Origin: Pseudomonas indica NBRC 103045
Lineage (GTDB): Bacteria > Pseudomonadota > Gammaproteobacteria > Pseudomonadales > Pseudomonadaceae
DNA: 64,000 nt
Assembly: GCF_002091635.1 (NCBI RefSeq)
Contig: NZ_BDAC01000001.1
Coordinates: 310,001 to 374,000, forward strand
Direction of reading: 5' to 3'
Positions 19,124 to 27,995 of this stretch are shown piece after piece (within the stretch, counting starts at the first letter, position 1; the number at the start of each line of letters is the position of its first letter). The notes under the pieces were generated by a model. That model saw nothing but the letters and a program-made list of their open reading frames with translations, did no database searches and was not told the origin of the DNA. A program made the translations under genes and the position numbers.

Positions 19124-19705
19124 TCAATGCTCTTTCTGGTGGGTGAAGAACTGCAGCTCGGCTCCCCGCCAGCGCCGTATCGGCTTCTGGAAGAACAAGC
19201 TGTTGGGGATTTGCACCGTCGCCGAAACACCGGATTCGCTGCTTTCTTCCAGGGTCGTGTACAACAGGTTGATCGCCGTGACCCGGCCTTTAATCCCGGG
19301 CTTGTCGGGGCTATCGATGATTTCCAGTTGGTCGCCGAGGCGGAAAGGCCCGACGGTGAAGATCAGCACGGCACAGAACAGGTTGGACAGCACGCTCCAG
19401 ATGGCGAAGAACGCCACCGCCGCGACCGCGACGAAACCGGATAGTGCAGTCCATAGCACCGCCGCGGATACACCGAAGCGCTCCAGCACCAGCAGGACGG
19501 CGCTGCCCATGATCAGCCAGCGCAGGCCGCCACGCAGGGGCAGCAGCAACTCCAGGGGAAGCTGGTAGCGAAAACCCAGGCGGGTGAGGCCTCGGGTCAC
19601 CAGGCGCTGCAAGGTGAACGCGACCAGCAGGATCAACAGCACCTGCCCGAATAGCAGGACCGTGCTACCCCAGTCGCCGGCCCATCGCTCCAGCCAGGCG
19701 TTCAT
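19124..19705 (-). CDS. Small MscS-family mechanosensitive channel protein
   Basis: The 193-residue protein has two or three N-terminal membrane helices, a pore-lining region (LWTALSGFVAVAAVAFFAIW) and a beta domain (VGPFRLGDQLEIIDSPDKPGI...VQIPNSLFFQKPI), the MscS core in reduced form. It is shorter than E. coli MscS (286 residues), with a truncated C-terminal cage. The start ATG overlaps the ABC-F stop by 4 nt (ATGA), indicating translational coupling. Confidence 0.85.
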   Translation of the reverse strand: MNAWLERWAGDWGSTVLLFGQVLLILLVAFTLQRLVTRGLTRLGFRYQLPLELLLPLRGGLRWLIMGSAVLLVLERFGVSAAVLWTALSGFVAVAAVAFFAIWSVLSNLFCAVLIFTVGPFRLGDQLEIIDSPDKPGIKGRVTAINLLYTTLEESSESGVSATVQIPNSLFFQKPIRRWRGAELQFFTHQKEH

Positions 19706-21615
19706 TGTTGTGCGGCCTCCAGTTCGCGCTGCAGGCTTTCGAGGATTTCCAGGGCGTTCAGCCAGGCTTCTTCCAGCTCGGCTTCGCGACCCTTCAGGCG
19801 CGCCTGCTCGGCGAGCAGGTCGCGCAGTTCGTCTTTGCGCGCTGACTCATATAGAGCGCTGTCGGCCAGTCGGGTTTCAATGCCGGCGAGTTTCTCGTGC
19901 AGCGCGCCCAGCTCCTTCTCCAGCTTTTCCGCCTCGCGCTTGTGCGGCGCCAATTGCTGACGCAACGCGGCGGCCGCCTGGCGCTGGGCGCGCTTGTCGG
20001 TCTTGTCCGCGGCGCTTTCGCTGCTGGCTACCGGCGCCTGGCGGGCACGGTAATCCACCAGCCAGCGGGCGTAGTCGTCGAGGTCGCCGTCGAAATCCTG
20101 CACCCGGCCATCGGCGACCAGCAGGAACTCGTCGGTGGTGCTCTTGAGCAGATGGCGGTCGTGAGAAACCACCAGCACCGCCCCCTCGAAGTCCTGCAAA
20201 GCCATGGTCAGGGCCAGGCGCATTTCCAAATCGAGGTGGTTGGTCGGTTCGTCGAGCAGCAACAGGTTCGGTTTGCCCCAGGCGATCAACGCCAGGGCCA
20301 GGCGCGCTTTTTCGCCGCCGGAGAAATTCAGCACCGGCTCGTCGCAGCGATCGCCACGGAAATCGAAACCGCCGAGGAAATCGCGCAGGGTCTGCTCACG
20401 TTCGCCGGGAGCGATGCGTTGCAGGTGCAGCAACGGACTGGCCTTGGCATCCAGCGCATCCAGCTGGTGCTGGGCGAAGTAACCGACAACCAGGTTCTCG
20501 CCACGCGTGAGGCGGCCGCCGAGCGGCGGGAGATCGCCGGCCAGGGTCTTGATTAGGGTCGACTTGCCCGCCCCGTTGGGGCCAAGCAGTCCGATCCGCG
20601 CACCCGGCGCGAGCTGCAGCTTGACCTTCTCCAGCACGGCCTTGTCGCCATAGCCGAGTCGGCCTTCGGCAAGATCCAGCAACGGACTGGACACCTTGTC
20701 CGCCTCGCGGAAGCGGAAATCGAACGGCGAATCCACGTGGGCCGGCGCCAGCTCTTCCAGCTTCTCCAACGCCTTGATCCGGCTCTGCGCCTGACGGGCC
20801 TTGCTCGCCTTGGCCTTGAAGCGGCGGATGAAGCTTTCCATGTGCGCGCGCTGCGCCTGCTGCCGCTCGTACGCCTGCTGCTGCTGCGCCAGGCGCTCGG
20901 CACGGGTACGCTCGAAGGCCGAGTAGCCACCACGGTAGAGCGTCAGTTTGCGCTGTTCCAGATGCACCACGTGATCGACCACCGCATCGAGGAAATCCCG
21001 GTCATGTGAAATGAGCAACAGGGTGCCGGGATAACCTTTCAGCCAGCTTTCCAGCCAGAGGATGGCGTCCAGGTCCAGGTGGTTGGTCGGTTCGTCGAGG
21101 AGCAGCAGGTCCGAGGGACACATCAGGGCCTGGGCCAGATTGAGGCGCATCCGCCAGCCGCCGGAGAAATCGCCGACGCGCTTTTCCATCTGCTCGTTGG
21201 AGAACCCCAGCCCGGCCAGCAGTTTGCGGGCACGGGCATCGGCGGTGTAGCCGTCGAGGTTGTCCAGCTCGGTATGCAGGCGGGCCACGGCGGCACCATC
21301 ATGGGCCGCTTCGGCGATGGCCAACTCGCCCTGCACGCGACGCAACTCGACATCGCCGTCGAGTACGTAATCCACCGCCTGGCGTTCCAGGGTATCCACC
21401 TCCTGGCGCATGTGGGCGATGCGCCAGTCGGCCGGGAGCTGGCAGTCCCCGGCATCGGGACCGATCTCGCCGCGCAGCAGGGCGAACAGGCTGGATTTAC
21501 CGGCGCCGTTGGCGCCGACCAGACCGGCTTTCTGGCCGGGGTGCAGGGTCAGTTCGGCGCCTTCGAGAAGACGCAGCGGACCGCGCTGTAGAGTAAGGTT
21601 TTGCAGTCTGATCAT
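19702..21615 (-). CDS. ABC-F family ATPase, YheS type
   Basis: The cytosolic 637-residue protein carries two ABC domains without membrane segments, the same length as E. coli YheS. Walker A motifs are GANGAGKSS (first) and GPNGAGKST (second). Signature motifs are FSGGWRMRLNLAQALM and FSGGEKARLALALIAW, each followed by LLLLDEPTNHLDL. An arginine/glutamine-rich linker of about 80 residues separates the domains, and a coiled-coil C-terminus ends the chain. ABC-F proteins act on the ribosome. The start at 21615 (MIRLQNLTLQRGPL) is chosen because it is the family start. Confidence 0.9.
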   Translation of the reverse strand: MIRLQNLTLQRGPLRLLEGAELTLHPGQKAGLVGANGAGKSSLFALLRGEIGPDAGDCQLPADWRIAHMRQEVDTLERQAVDYVLDGDVELRRVQGELAIAEAAHDGAAVARLHTELDNLDGYTADARARKLLAGLGFSNEQMEKRVGDFSGGWRMRLNLAQALMCPSDLLLLDEPTNHLDLDAILWLESWLKGYPGTLLLISHDRDFLDAVVDHVVHLEQRKLTLYRGGYSAFERTRAERLAQQQQAYERQQAQRAHMESFIRRFKAKASKARQAQSRIKALEKLEELAPAHVDSPFDFRFREADKVSSPLLDLAEGRLGYGDKAVLEKVKLQLAPGARIGLLGPNGAGKSTLIKTLAGDLPPLGGRLTRGENLVVGYFAQHQLDALDAKASPLLHLQRIAPGEREQTLRDFLGGFDFRGDRCDEPVLNFSGGEKARLALALIAWGKPNLLLLDEPTNHLDLEMRLALTMALQDFEGAVLVVSHDRHLLKSTTDEFLLVADGRVQDFDGDLDDYARWLVDYRARQAPVASSESAADKTDKRAQRQAAAALRQQLAPHKREAEKLEKELGALHEKLAGIETRLADSALYESARKDELRDLLAEQARLKGREAELEEAWLNALEILESLQRELEAAQQ

Positions 21616-21665
21616 AATGGCGGCGAAGTCTATCAGCTTCGCCCATCGACCGCCCGGGGAGCCGC

Positions 21666-22124
21666 ATGCCATCTGATCTGTGGAATTTCGCCGTGGACCT
21701 TTACGCCCGCCCGGGCGTAGAGCCGGCCTGCCTGTCGCTGCAGGCCGCCGGCGGGGATATCTGCCTGCTGCTATGCGGCGCCTGGCTGGAAGCCCGCGGC
21801 GCTCTCCGCACTGCCGAACGTGCGGAACAGTTGAAAGACTGCGCGGCGCCCTGGCAACGCGAGGTGATCGAACCACTGCGCAGCATTCGCCGGGCCTGGC
21901 GCGACAAGTCGGCTCAGGACGACGCCCTGGCCACCCTGCGCACGCGCATCAAGCAATTGGAGTTGGATGCCGAACGGCAGTTGCTGCAACGTCTGGAAAG
22001 CCTCTGCGTCGCCTGGGAGGAAGGACAGGGGAACTCGTCCTGGCTGGAGATATTGGCAGGCGATGCGGCAGAAAAGTGCCGCGACGCGCTGCTGGAGCTG
22101 CGCGTCGCGGCCACTCGACCTTAG
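21666..22124 (+). CDS. TIGR02444/DUF2390 family protein
   Basis: The 152-residue soluble protein begins MPSDLWNFAVDLYARPGVEP and carries ACLSLQAAGGDICLLLCGAW, the recognisable opening of TIGR02444. The rest is helical, with a charged middle (TLRTRIKQLELDAERQLLQR). It is divergent from the ABC-F gene with a 50-nt gap and ends two bases before algP on the other strand. No biochemical function is known for the family. Confidence 0.85.
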   Translation: MPSDLWNFAVDLYARPGVEPACLSLQAAGGDICLLLCGAWLEARGALRTAERAEQLKDCAAPWQREVIEPLRSIRRAWRDKSAQDDALATLRTRIKQLELDAERQLLQRLESLCVAWEEGQGNSSWLEILAGDAAEKCRDALLELRVAATRP

Positions 22125-22126
22125 CT

Positions 22127-23176
22127 TTAAGAGGCGCTGGTCGGCGCGGTCCCACTGTTGCCGGTGGCAGTTGCCGATGTTGCCGATGCGGAAGGCGTGG
22201 CCGGCGTGGGCTGAGCCGCTGGCGCGGCGGTAGCCGGCTTGGCAGCCGCCGGCTTCGCCTTGGGCGCGGTCGCCTTCTTCACAGCGGGCTTCTTAGCCGG
22301 AGCCGGTTTTGCCGCGGCAGTCGTCGTGGCCGGCTTGGCTTCCGGTTTGGACTTGGCTGCGGCAGCCTTAGGTGCTGTGGCCTTCTTCGCAGCCGGTTTC
22401 TTCGCCGGCTGGGCGGCGGCCGTTGTAGCTGGCTTGGCGGCCGGTTTCGCGGCAGCGGCAGGCTTACTGGCGGTCTTGGCAGCCGGTTTGCTGGCGGGTT
22501 TCGCCGCAGTTTTTGCCGATGCTGGCTTGGCAGCCGGAGGGGTCGTTTTCTTCGCCGCCGGCTTGCTCGCGGCAGCCTTGGCGACTGCCGGTTTGGCGGC
22601 AGGCTTGGCCGGAGCCTTGGCAGCCGGGGTAGCAGCCTTGGCAGCCGGCTTCGCGGCAGCGGACTTGGCCGGAGTCGTCTTGGCAGGGGAGGCTTTGGCC
22701 GGGGCCTTCTTGGCGACCGGTTTGGCAGCAGCTTTCGCCGTCGGCTTCGCGGCAGCAGCCGACTTGGCCTTGGTTTCACGAGTCGTCAGGGCCTTGCTGG
22801 CCGCTTCCTTCACCTTGCCGACGCCCTGGGCGATTTTCAGGCTTTCCTGGGAGTCGCGCTTGAGCTGGACGATGTAGTCGCGGGTTTCGGTCTGGCGGGT
22901 CTTGAGGCCGTCGAGCAACTCTTCGAGTTCAGCGATGGCTTCCTTGGCCTTCGCCTGGGCCTTGGCCTTGCCCGCCGCGGCGGAGGCCTGCAGCTTGGCG
23001 CGGGCATCGTGCAGTTTTTCCTGCGCCTTGCCTCGCTGCTTTTCCAGCTTGGCAAGCAGTTTCTCTGCGTCCACCAGTGCCTGCGAGCAGGCTTTTTCCA
23101 AATGTTCGAGCAGGCTCTGGGAAAGTTGCTGCAACAGGTGAAGCGGAGTGTTGACTGTCTTCTTATTAGCCGGCAT
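22127..23176 (-). CDS. algP: AlgP histone H1-like transcriptional regulator
   Basis: The 349-residue protein (AlgP/AlgR3 is about 350 in P. aeruginosa) has an N-terminal helical domain beginning MPANKKTVNTPLHLLQQLSQ. A long lysine/alanine/proline-rich tail from about residue 140 is made of degenerate AAKPAAK units, and the C-terminus GTAPTSAS matches the family. It binds DNA like eukaryotic H1 and was described as a regulator of algD. AGGAG lies six bases before ATG 23176. The repeats are less regular than the KPAA runs of P. aeruginosa. It is convergent with the preceding gene. Confidence 0.95.
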   Translation of the reverse strand: MPANKKTVNTPLHLLQQLSQSLLEHLEKACSQALVDAEKLLAKLEKQRGKAQEKLHDARAKLQASAAAGKAKAQAKAKEAIAELEELLDGLKTRQTETRDYIVQLKRDSQESLKIAQGVGKVKEAASKALTTRETKAKSAAAAKPTAKAAAKPVAKKAPAKASPAKTTPAKSAAAKPAAKAATPAAKAPAKPAAKPAVAKAAASKPAAKKTTPPAAKPASAKTAAKPASKPAAKTASKPAAAAKPAAKPATTAAAQPAKKPAAKKATAPKAAAAKSKPEAKPATTTAAAKPAPAKKPAVKKATAPKAKPAAAKPATAAPAAQPTPATPSASATSATATGNSGTAPTSAS

Positions 23177-23301
23177 GGCGCGCTCCTGGCGGACGTTGAT
23201 GCGCCTCATACTAGACCCGTGACCCTACGGTCGCCAACTCCGCACATTGAGGCCCTTCACATGGCTGGCATAATCCCCGGCATGCCGATTGGAGAAAGGC
23301 C

Positions 23302-23958
23302 ATGTCGCGATACCCTGCCCTGCTGCTCTGCCTGTTCGCCGCCACGCTCCAGGCGGAGGAAAGTCCTCCCACCGAAGACCGGGATCTCGCCTACAGCCTC
23401 GGCGTTCGTCTTGGCGAGCGACTACGCGAAGAGGTCCCGGACCTGCAGCTCGATGCGCTGCTCGAAGGCGTCCGCCAGGCCTACCGTGGCGAACCGCTGA
23501 GACTCGATCCGGCGCGCATCGACGCACTGCTGGCGGATCACGAAGCACGGCTGCTGTCCGAGGCGCCGCTCGATGTCGAACGAGCCCGCGCTGCCGAAGG
23601 ACGGTTCCTCGCGCGAGAAAAAGCCAAGGCCGGTATCCGTGAATTGCCGGGAGGCGTGCTGGTGGAAACACTGCGTCCCGGACGCGGCACGGTATCGTCT
23701 TCATGGAATCGGGTGCAGGTGCGCTATGTCGGCCGCCTCGCCGATGGCAGCGTCTTCGACGAGAACAAGGAAGCGCAATGGTTCAGGCTGGACAGCGTGA
23801 TCGCCGGCTGGCGCACGGCACTGCGGGAAATGCCCCTGGGGGCGACGTGGAGACTGGTGATTCCGTCGAGCCAGGCATATGGCGCGGAAGGTGCCGGGGA
23901 CTTGATCCCGCCCTATGCGCCGCTGGTATTCGAAGTGGAACTGCTGAACGCCGAGTGA
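23302..23958 (+). CDS. FKBP-type peptidyl-prolyl cis-trans isomerase, secreted
   Basis: The 218-residue protein has a short signal peptide (MSRYPALLLCLFAATLQAEE), an N-terminal dimerisation domain (DLAYSLGVRLGERLREEVPD) and a C-terminal FKBP domain (VQVRYVGRLADGSVFDENKE, then FRLDSVIAGWRTALREMPLG and IPSSQAYGAEGAGDLIPPY). It resembles FklB/Mip isomerases acting on periplasmic proteins. As in PAO1 it sits between algP and algQ. GGAG lies upstream of the ATG. Confidence 0.9.
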   Translation: MSRYPALLLCLFAATLQAEESPPTEDRDLAYSLGVRLGERLREEVPDLQLDALLEGVRQAYRGEPLRLDPARIDALLADHEARLLSEAPLDVERARAAEGRFLAREKAKAGIRELPGGVLVETLRPGRGTVSSSWNRVQVRYVGRLADGSVFDENKEAQWFRLDSVIAGWRTALREMPLGATWRLVIPSSQAYGAEGAGDLIPPYAPLVFEVELLNAE

Positions 23959-23965
23959 CGCGTTA

Positions 23966-23985
23966 CCGCCGGCACGAACCGGCGG
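23966..23985. terminator. Hairpin between convergent FKBP and algQ genes
   Basis: CCGCCGG and CCGGCGG form a perfect 7-bp stem with a 6-nt loop in the 45-nt gap between two converging genes. There is no T-run on either side, so it may act weakly or with Rho. Confidence 0.4.
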
Positions 23986-24003
23986 CAACGAAACCCAGGC
24001 CAA

Positions 24004-24474
24004 TCAGACGGCGGCAGCCGATTGCCGGTGGGCGTTGTGCAGCACTTCGATCAGGCAGTCCTCCAGCTCGAAGCGTTCGTGCAGCAACTGGCCGAGGCGT
24101 TTGAGTTCCAGGGTCAGGCCGCAGCTATCGGAACAATCGCCATTGTCGCAGCGGTCGTTGAACGACAGTGCCGCCTCGGTGATGGCTTCGATGCGCGGGT
24201 AGATCTGCTTGGCCAGCTCCAGGCCACGCTGGTCGCCGAACGCCTTGGCCTCGCCGGTGAGCTGTTCGTAGACCTCGAAATGGCCTGCCGACACGTAGTC
24301 GACCAGGATCTGACAGAATTTCTGAACATCCTCCGCGTTGGCGGCGGGCGCCTGCGGTTTGGTGTTGAGGGCGTCGAAGGCACGGACCAGTTCGTGGCGC
24401 TCCTGCAACCAGCGGTCGATCAGCTGGTGTACCCCACCCCAGCGTTCCTGGGCGTTTTGACAGCTCTCGAGCAT
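24004..24474 (-). CDS. algQ: Anti-sigma-70 factor AlgQ (Rsd family)
   Basis: The 156-residue helical protein begins [20 protein letters not shown], the classic Rsd/AlgQ opening that holds the sigma-70 binding surface. Length agrees with AlgQ (about 160). It sequesters region 4 of the vegetative sigma factor, and in P. aeruginosa it influences alginate and virulence genes. GAGG is seven bases upstream. It stands close to algP, as in P. aeruginosa. Confidence 0.95.
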   Translation of the reverse strand: MLESCQNAQERWGGVHQLIDRWLQERHELVRAFDALNTKPQAPAANAEDVQKFCQILVDYVSAGHFEVYEQLTGEAKAFGDQRGLELAKQIYPRIEAITEAALSFNDRCDNGDCSDSCGLTLELKRLGQLLHERFELEDCLIEVLHNAHRQSAAAV

Positions 24475-24791
24475 GATGTCCTCGCTTCCCTAATATCCAA
24501 ATGCTGTTGTACGTCCGCTCCGAGACGGTTTTTTGTCGATCGGTGCTTGAGCATGGGAAGGCGACGATGGAATGGCAATTTCCCGTCGTCACGTGCGGGC
24601 CAGATTATGCCCCCCTGCCGCTCGCTTCAAGCCACGCCGGTCGAAAAATTCATACGAACGTTTCAATCGCCGGCCGCACTGCCCGGAACAGACGGACGCG
24701 TCGATTACGGCCCCATCGCGGGCTCGTCAAGGCATCATCCGAAGACGGAAAATCATTGCCCCGCCAGGGCGGCGGGGCGAAAAGAGGGAGG
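24475..24791. other. 317-nt intergenic region between algQ and dsbB
   Basis: This gap carries the algQ promoter region and the dsbB terminator-like hairpin (24758-24779). The stretch near 24480-24530 is AT-rich for this genome and could hold the algQ -10 (TATTAG-like on the minus strand), without a clear -35. No small open reading frame with a good start was found. Confidence 0.5.
24758..24779 (-). terminator. Hairpin downstream of dsbB
   Basis: GCCCCGCC and GGCGGGGC pair across a short loop 12 nt after the dsbB stop on the minus strand. The following sequence contains a broken T-rich stretch (TGATTTTCC), so it is a weak intrinsic terminator. Confidence 0.5.
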
Positions 24792-25283
24792 TCAGTCGCG
24801 GCGGAACAACTGGAACAGGGAGAACAGGATCATGCCGACGAAGGCCAGCAGACTCCATTCCGGAATGCTCATGCCGAACAGGGTCCAGGTGACCTCGGCG
24901 CAATCGGCGGTGCCGTGCAACACCAGCCGGACGATGTCCTGGAACGGCAGGGCTTCCATCATGTAGTCCAGGCTCGGCAGGCACGCCGGCAACTGGTCCG
25001 CCGGGATGTTCTGCAGCCACACCTGGCGGCCCGCCGTCGCAGCCCCACCTGCGGCGAACAGCACTGCCAGCACCGCATAGATGCGCCGGCCACGGGTGGC
25101 GGGCGCATGGATGGCGGCGATCAGGCACACCAAGCCGAACGCGATGACGAAAATCCGCTGCACGATGCAGAGCGGACAGGGTTCGAGCCCTACGGCATGC
25201 TCCAGATAGAGTGCCCCGCCCATCAGCAGGACACAGGCGACGAATGCCAGGAAGAACAGGGAACGCGGGCTGGCCAGCGGCAT
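24792..25283 (-). CDS. dsbB: Disulfide bond formation protein DsbB (DsbH-type)
   Basis: The 163-residue inner-membrane quinone reductase reoxidises DsbA. It has four membrane helices and the two periplasmic cysteine pairs: CPLC at 36-39 and Cys101 with Cys128. It occupies the position of PAO1 dsbH, one of two DsbB homologues there. It follows hemY on the same strand after about 104 nt. Confidence 0.93.
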   Translation of the reverse strand: MPLASPRSLFFLAFVACVLLMGGALYLEHAVGLEPCPLCIVQRIFVIAFGLVCLIAAIHAPATRGRRIYAVLAVLFAAGGAATAGRQVWLQNIPADQLPACLPSLDYMMEALPFQDIVRLVLHGTADCAEVTWTLFGMSIPEWSLLAFVGMILFSLFQLFRRD

Positions 25284-25387
25284 GGCGGCTCCGAGGGGAG
25301 GAAAAGAGGCCGATACGGTAGAGGAAAGCGCCCGCGCCTTTCAAGGCACGGGCGCGATCTATCGAACCTGCCGCACAGCTTTCCGGC

Positions 25388-26653
25388 TCAGACCGGCACG
25401 AGCGGCTGGCTCCCCGGCACTCGGTCCGCCATTGCGGCCGGCCCAGGCAGGCTCTGGTCGAACAGTTCGAGCGCTTCCTGGAACAGCTCGTTACTACGCT
25501 CCACCGCCCCCAGTTGCGCCAGCAGACGCGCCAGTTCGGTACAGGCCTCGACGCTGCGCCGGAAGCTCAGGCTGGCTTCCAGGTACTCCCGCGCCTTGCC
25601 CCACAACTGATTGAGCAGACACAGGCGCCCCAGCGTCAGCAGCAGCACCGGGTCGTTGGGATGCGCTTTCAGCCAGCACTCGCCCGTCTGCAACTGACGC
25701 GCCGGGTCACGGCCACGGACCAGGCCATAGCGATACACCAGGCGCTCCACGTAGTCCCGCTTGAGGGCGCCCCGCAGGATTTCCTCGGCTTCCTCCGGCG
25801 CCCCCAGACGGGACAGTTGCTCGGCGTAGCCATCGATGAGCACGGGATCGCTGCGCAACGCAGAGGGCATCCGCTGCCAGAGGCCGGTCAGCGGCTGCAG
25901 CGCTGTCTCGCCTTCGTTCAAACCCTGATTCCCGGCCTCGGCCAGGGCGGCCAGCCAGGCATGCCGCTCCAGCGCCAACAACGGTTCCTCGGCCATGACC
26001 CGCTGCTTGCGCAGCTCCGGCAACAGCGCGCACAACGCGCTCCAGTTCTGCTGCTCGACGTAGATCTGCTGTTGCAGCTTCAAGGCTTCGCGCTGGCGCG
26101 GATGCCGGTCACGGATGCGCTGCAGGGTTTCCTGGGCCTGCTGCGCGTCGCCCCGGGCCAATTGCAACTGGGCGCGGGTGAGATCGATCGCCACCTCGGC
26201 CTGGGGTTCCTGTTCCTGGGCCTGTCGCAGCAAACTGTCGCTCTCCTCGTATTCGCCCAGCTCGTTGGCGGCCCGGGCGGCCCCGAGGTAATGCACCAGG
26301 GGTTGCGGGTCCTGACTGGCGGCCCGGCGAAGATGGCGCAAGGCTCGGGCCCAGCGCCCCTCGGCCAGGTCGAGCAGGCCACGGCGCGCGGCCAGACGCA
26401 CCCGGCGGCTGCGGTGACGACGCGACCAGGGATTGATCAGCCCGCCGGACACCCCCAACAGGCGGAGCAGCATGCGCAACCCCAGGATCGCCAGCCAGAG
26501 CGCGACAATGACCGCCACGAATACCCAGAAGCTGGATTGATAGCGGAACCGGTCGTAGCGGATCAGCACGTATCCGGCATCCGCGGCAATGGCCAGGCCG
26601 AGCAGCGCGGCACCGGCTATCACCAGAACACTCAGCAGGTAGAGGCGGCTCAT
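25388..26653 (-). CDS. hemY: HemY, membrane-anchored TPR protein of the hem cluster
   Basis: The 421-residue protein has two N-terminal membrane helices (about 5-20 and 40-60), then the HemY_N signature and several tetratricopeptide repeats (RALRHLRRAASQDPQPLVHY, ARAANELGEYEESDSLLRQA). It is the proteobacterial hem-operon HemY and not the Bacillus protoporphyrinogen oxidase of the same name. It may act as scaffold or quality factor for haem enzymes; its biochemical role is unproven. Its ATG overlaps the hemX stop by 4 nt. Confidence 0.93.
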   Translation of the reverse strand: MSRLYLLSVLVIAGAALLGLAIAADAGYVLIRYDRFRYQSSFWVFVAVIVALWLAILGLRMLLRLLGVSGGLINPWSRRHRSRRVRLAARRGLLDLAEGRWARALRHLRRAASQDPQPLVHYLGAARAANELGEYEESDSLLRQAQEQEPQAEVAIDLTRAQLQLARGDAQQAQETLQRIRDRHPRQREALKLQQQIYVEQQNWSALCALLPELRKQRVMAEEPLLALERHAWLAALAEAGNQGLNEGETALQPLTGLWQRMPSALRSDPVLIDGYAEQLSRLGAPEEAEEILRGALKRDYVERLVYRYGLVRGRDPARQLQTGECWLKAHPNDPVLLLTLGRLCLLNQLWGKAREYLEASLSFRRSVEACTELARLLAQLGAVERSNELFQEALELFDQSLPGPAAMADRVPGSQPLVPV

Positions 26654-27780
26654 GGGCTGGCCTCCTCAACGGCCCCTGTGGACGGCTCGGGAACGGCTTC
26701 GACGGCCACTTGGCGACGTTGTACGTAAGCCTGCAATGCACTCAGGGAAGCGGAGAGATCCGGTACCTCGACCTTTACCGGCTGCGCTGCCAGCTCGTCG
26801 ATACGCGCCAGCACTGCGCGGCTTTCCGGGTTCTCCTGATTGAATTGCCCCTTCAGCACCGTACCCGCCTGCTCCAGCGCCTTGCGGAAAATCTCGCTCT
26901 CGCCATGCAGCGCGGCCCATTGGGCCTGCTCCAGCGCCAGGCTCAAGGCCAGGCGCACCTGCTGCAGGCTTTGCCCGGTCAACAGCGGGCGGACTTCATC
27001 GTCGGCATCGAAATCGACGCGAACATAGCGGGACAGTTTTTCCCACCACTGGTCCCAGCGGCTGCTGCCATCGCCTTCGGCCACGGCCGGTGCGAAGCCC
27101 TGGCCTTCCGCCGAGACGAACTCCGGCGCCATCGGCGTCAGGCGCTCCGCCTGCTCGCGCAGAGCGGCCAGTTGCAGGAACAGGCCGGTGCGATCCGGTT
27201 GCGGCAGGCTGCGCAGCATTTCCAGGCTTTTCGCCAGTTGCTCGCGGGCAGCGAAGGCGGCGGGATCGTCCTGCTCGCGCAGAATCTCATCGGCCCCCTG
27301 CACCAGGGCCCTGGCGCTGTTCACATCCTGCAACGCGGAGAGACGCAGGCTGGCCAGGCGCAGCAGGTGTTCGGCTTCGGCCAGACGCCAATCCTGGCGG
27401 CTGGCGCCGAGGACGGTTTCCACCCGCTGGCTCAGGCGCTGCTGTTCGCCCTGCAGGTCGGCCAACAGGCGGCGACGCTGCTCGAGCTCATCGATGCTCG
27501 GCAGTCGGTCGAGGCGCTCCGTGAGGCGCTGTTCGCGCTGTACCTGGGCCTGCGCCTGGGCCCGGACGTCTTCCAGTTGGCCCAGTTGCTGGCGATCGCG
27601 GGCATCGAGCCCTCGCAGTTGCCAGAGGCTCAAGCCGCCGACAGCGACGCCCGCAGCACCGAGCAGCAGCGCCAGCGCTGCCAGTCCGTTGCCTCGTCTG
27701 GGAGCCGTCGGAGGAGCGGGTGGAGTGGGCGCCTCGGGCGCGGGTTGGGCATCGTCTTTCAGGGAAGCTGCTTCGCTCAC
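26650..27780 (-). CDS. hemX: HemX, uroporphyrinogen-III C-methyltransferase-like membrane protein
   Basis: The 376-residue product has a proline/alanine-rich N-terminus, a single membrane helix (GLAALALLLGAAGVAVGGLS) and a long helical periplasmic part rich in Arg/Gln. The real start is GTG at 27780 (SEAASLKDDAQPAPEAPTP follows), with AAGGAT seven bases upstream; the long in-frame extension runs into the repeat element. Although often annotated as a methyltransferase, the proteobacterial HemX domain has no SAM motif here. It overlaps hemY by 4 nt. Confidence 0.9.
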   Translation of the reverse strand: MSEAASLKDDAQPAPEAPTPPAPPTAPRRGNGLAALALLLGAAGVAVGGLSLWQLRGLDARDRQQLGQLEDVRAQAQAQVQREQRLTERLDRLPSIDELEQRRRLLADLQGEQQRLSQRVETVLGASRQDWRLAEAEHLLRLASLRLSALQDVNSARALVQGADEILREQDDPAAFAAREQLAKSLEMLRSLPQPDRTGLFLQLAALREQAERLTPMAPEFVSAEGQGFAPAVAEGDGSSRWDQWWEKLSRYVRVDFDADDEVRPLLTGQSLQQVRLALSLALEQAQWAALHGESEIFRKALEQAGTVLKGQFNQENPESRAVLARIDELAAQPVKVEVPDLSASLSALQAYVQRRQVAVEAVPEPSTGAVEEASP

Positions 27781-27841
27781 GTATCCATCCTTACGTATCG
27801 TTTTCTGCTGGCCACGATGTGCCGCGCGTGGGGCACAGCCG

Positions 27842-27995
27842 CCTAGGAACCTGTTTACGATCTCGCGAGCTAGAGCCATGCAAGGCCTCGGCGGCCCCTC
27901 GAAAACAGACCGGGCCGCGTAGGCGAGTGAGCAGCCCGAGCCGGTTTTTAACGCAGCAAGGCCGACACGCAGCAGATCGTAAACAGGCTCTAAGG
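27842..27995. mobile_element. MITE-like element with ~20-bp terminal inverted repeats
   Basis: The left end (27844-27863) and the reverse complement of the right end (27974-27993) agree at 17 of 20 positions and share CCTGTTTACGATCT. The unit is about 150 bp, carries no open reading frame and sits between hemD and hemX. TA dinucleotides occur at both borders, suggesting a Tc1/IS630- or IS5-type origin. The hemD stop codon (TAG, 27990-27992) lies inside the right repeat. Confidence 0.75.

Noticed and set aside
25388-26653. Protoporphyrinogen oxidase annotation for hemY
   Set aside because: The product is a membrane-anchored TPR protein without FAD motif; the shared name with the Bacillus enzyme is historical.
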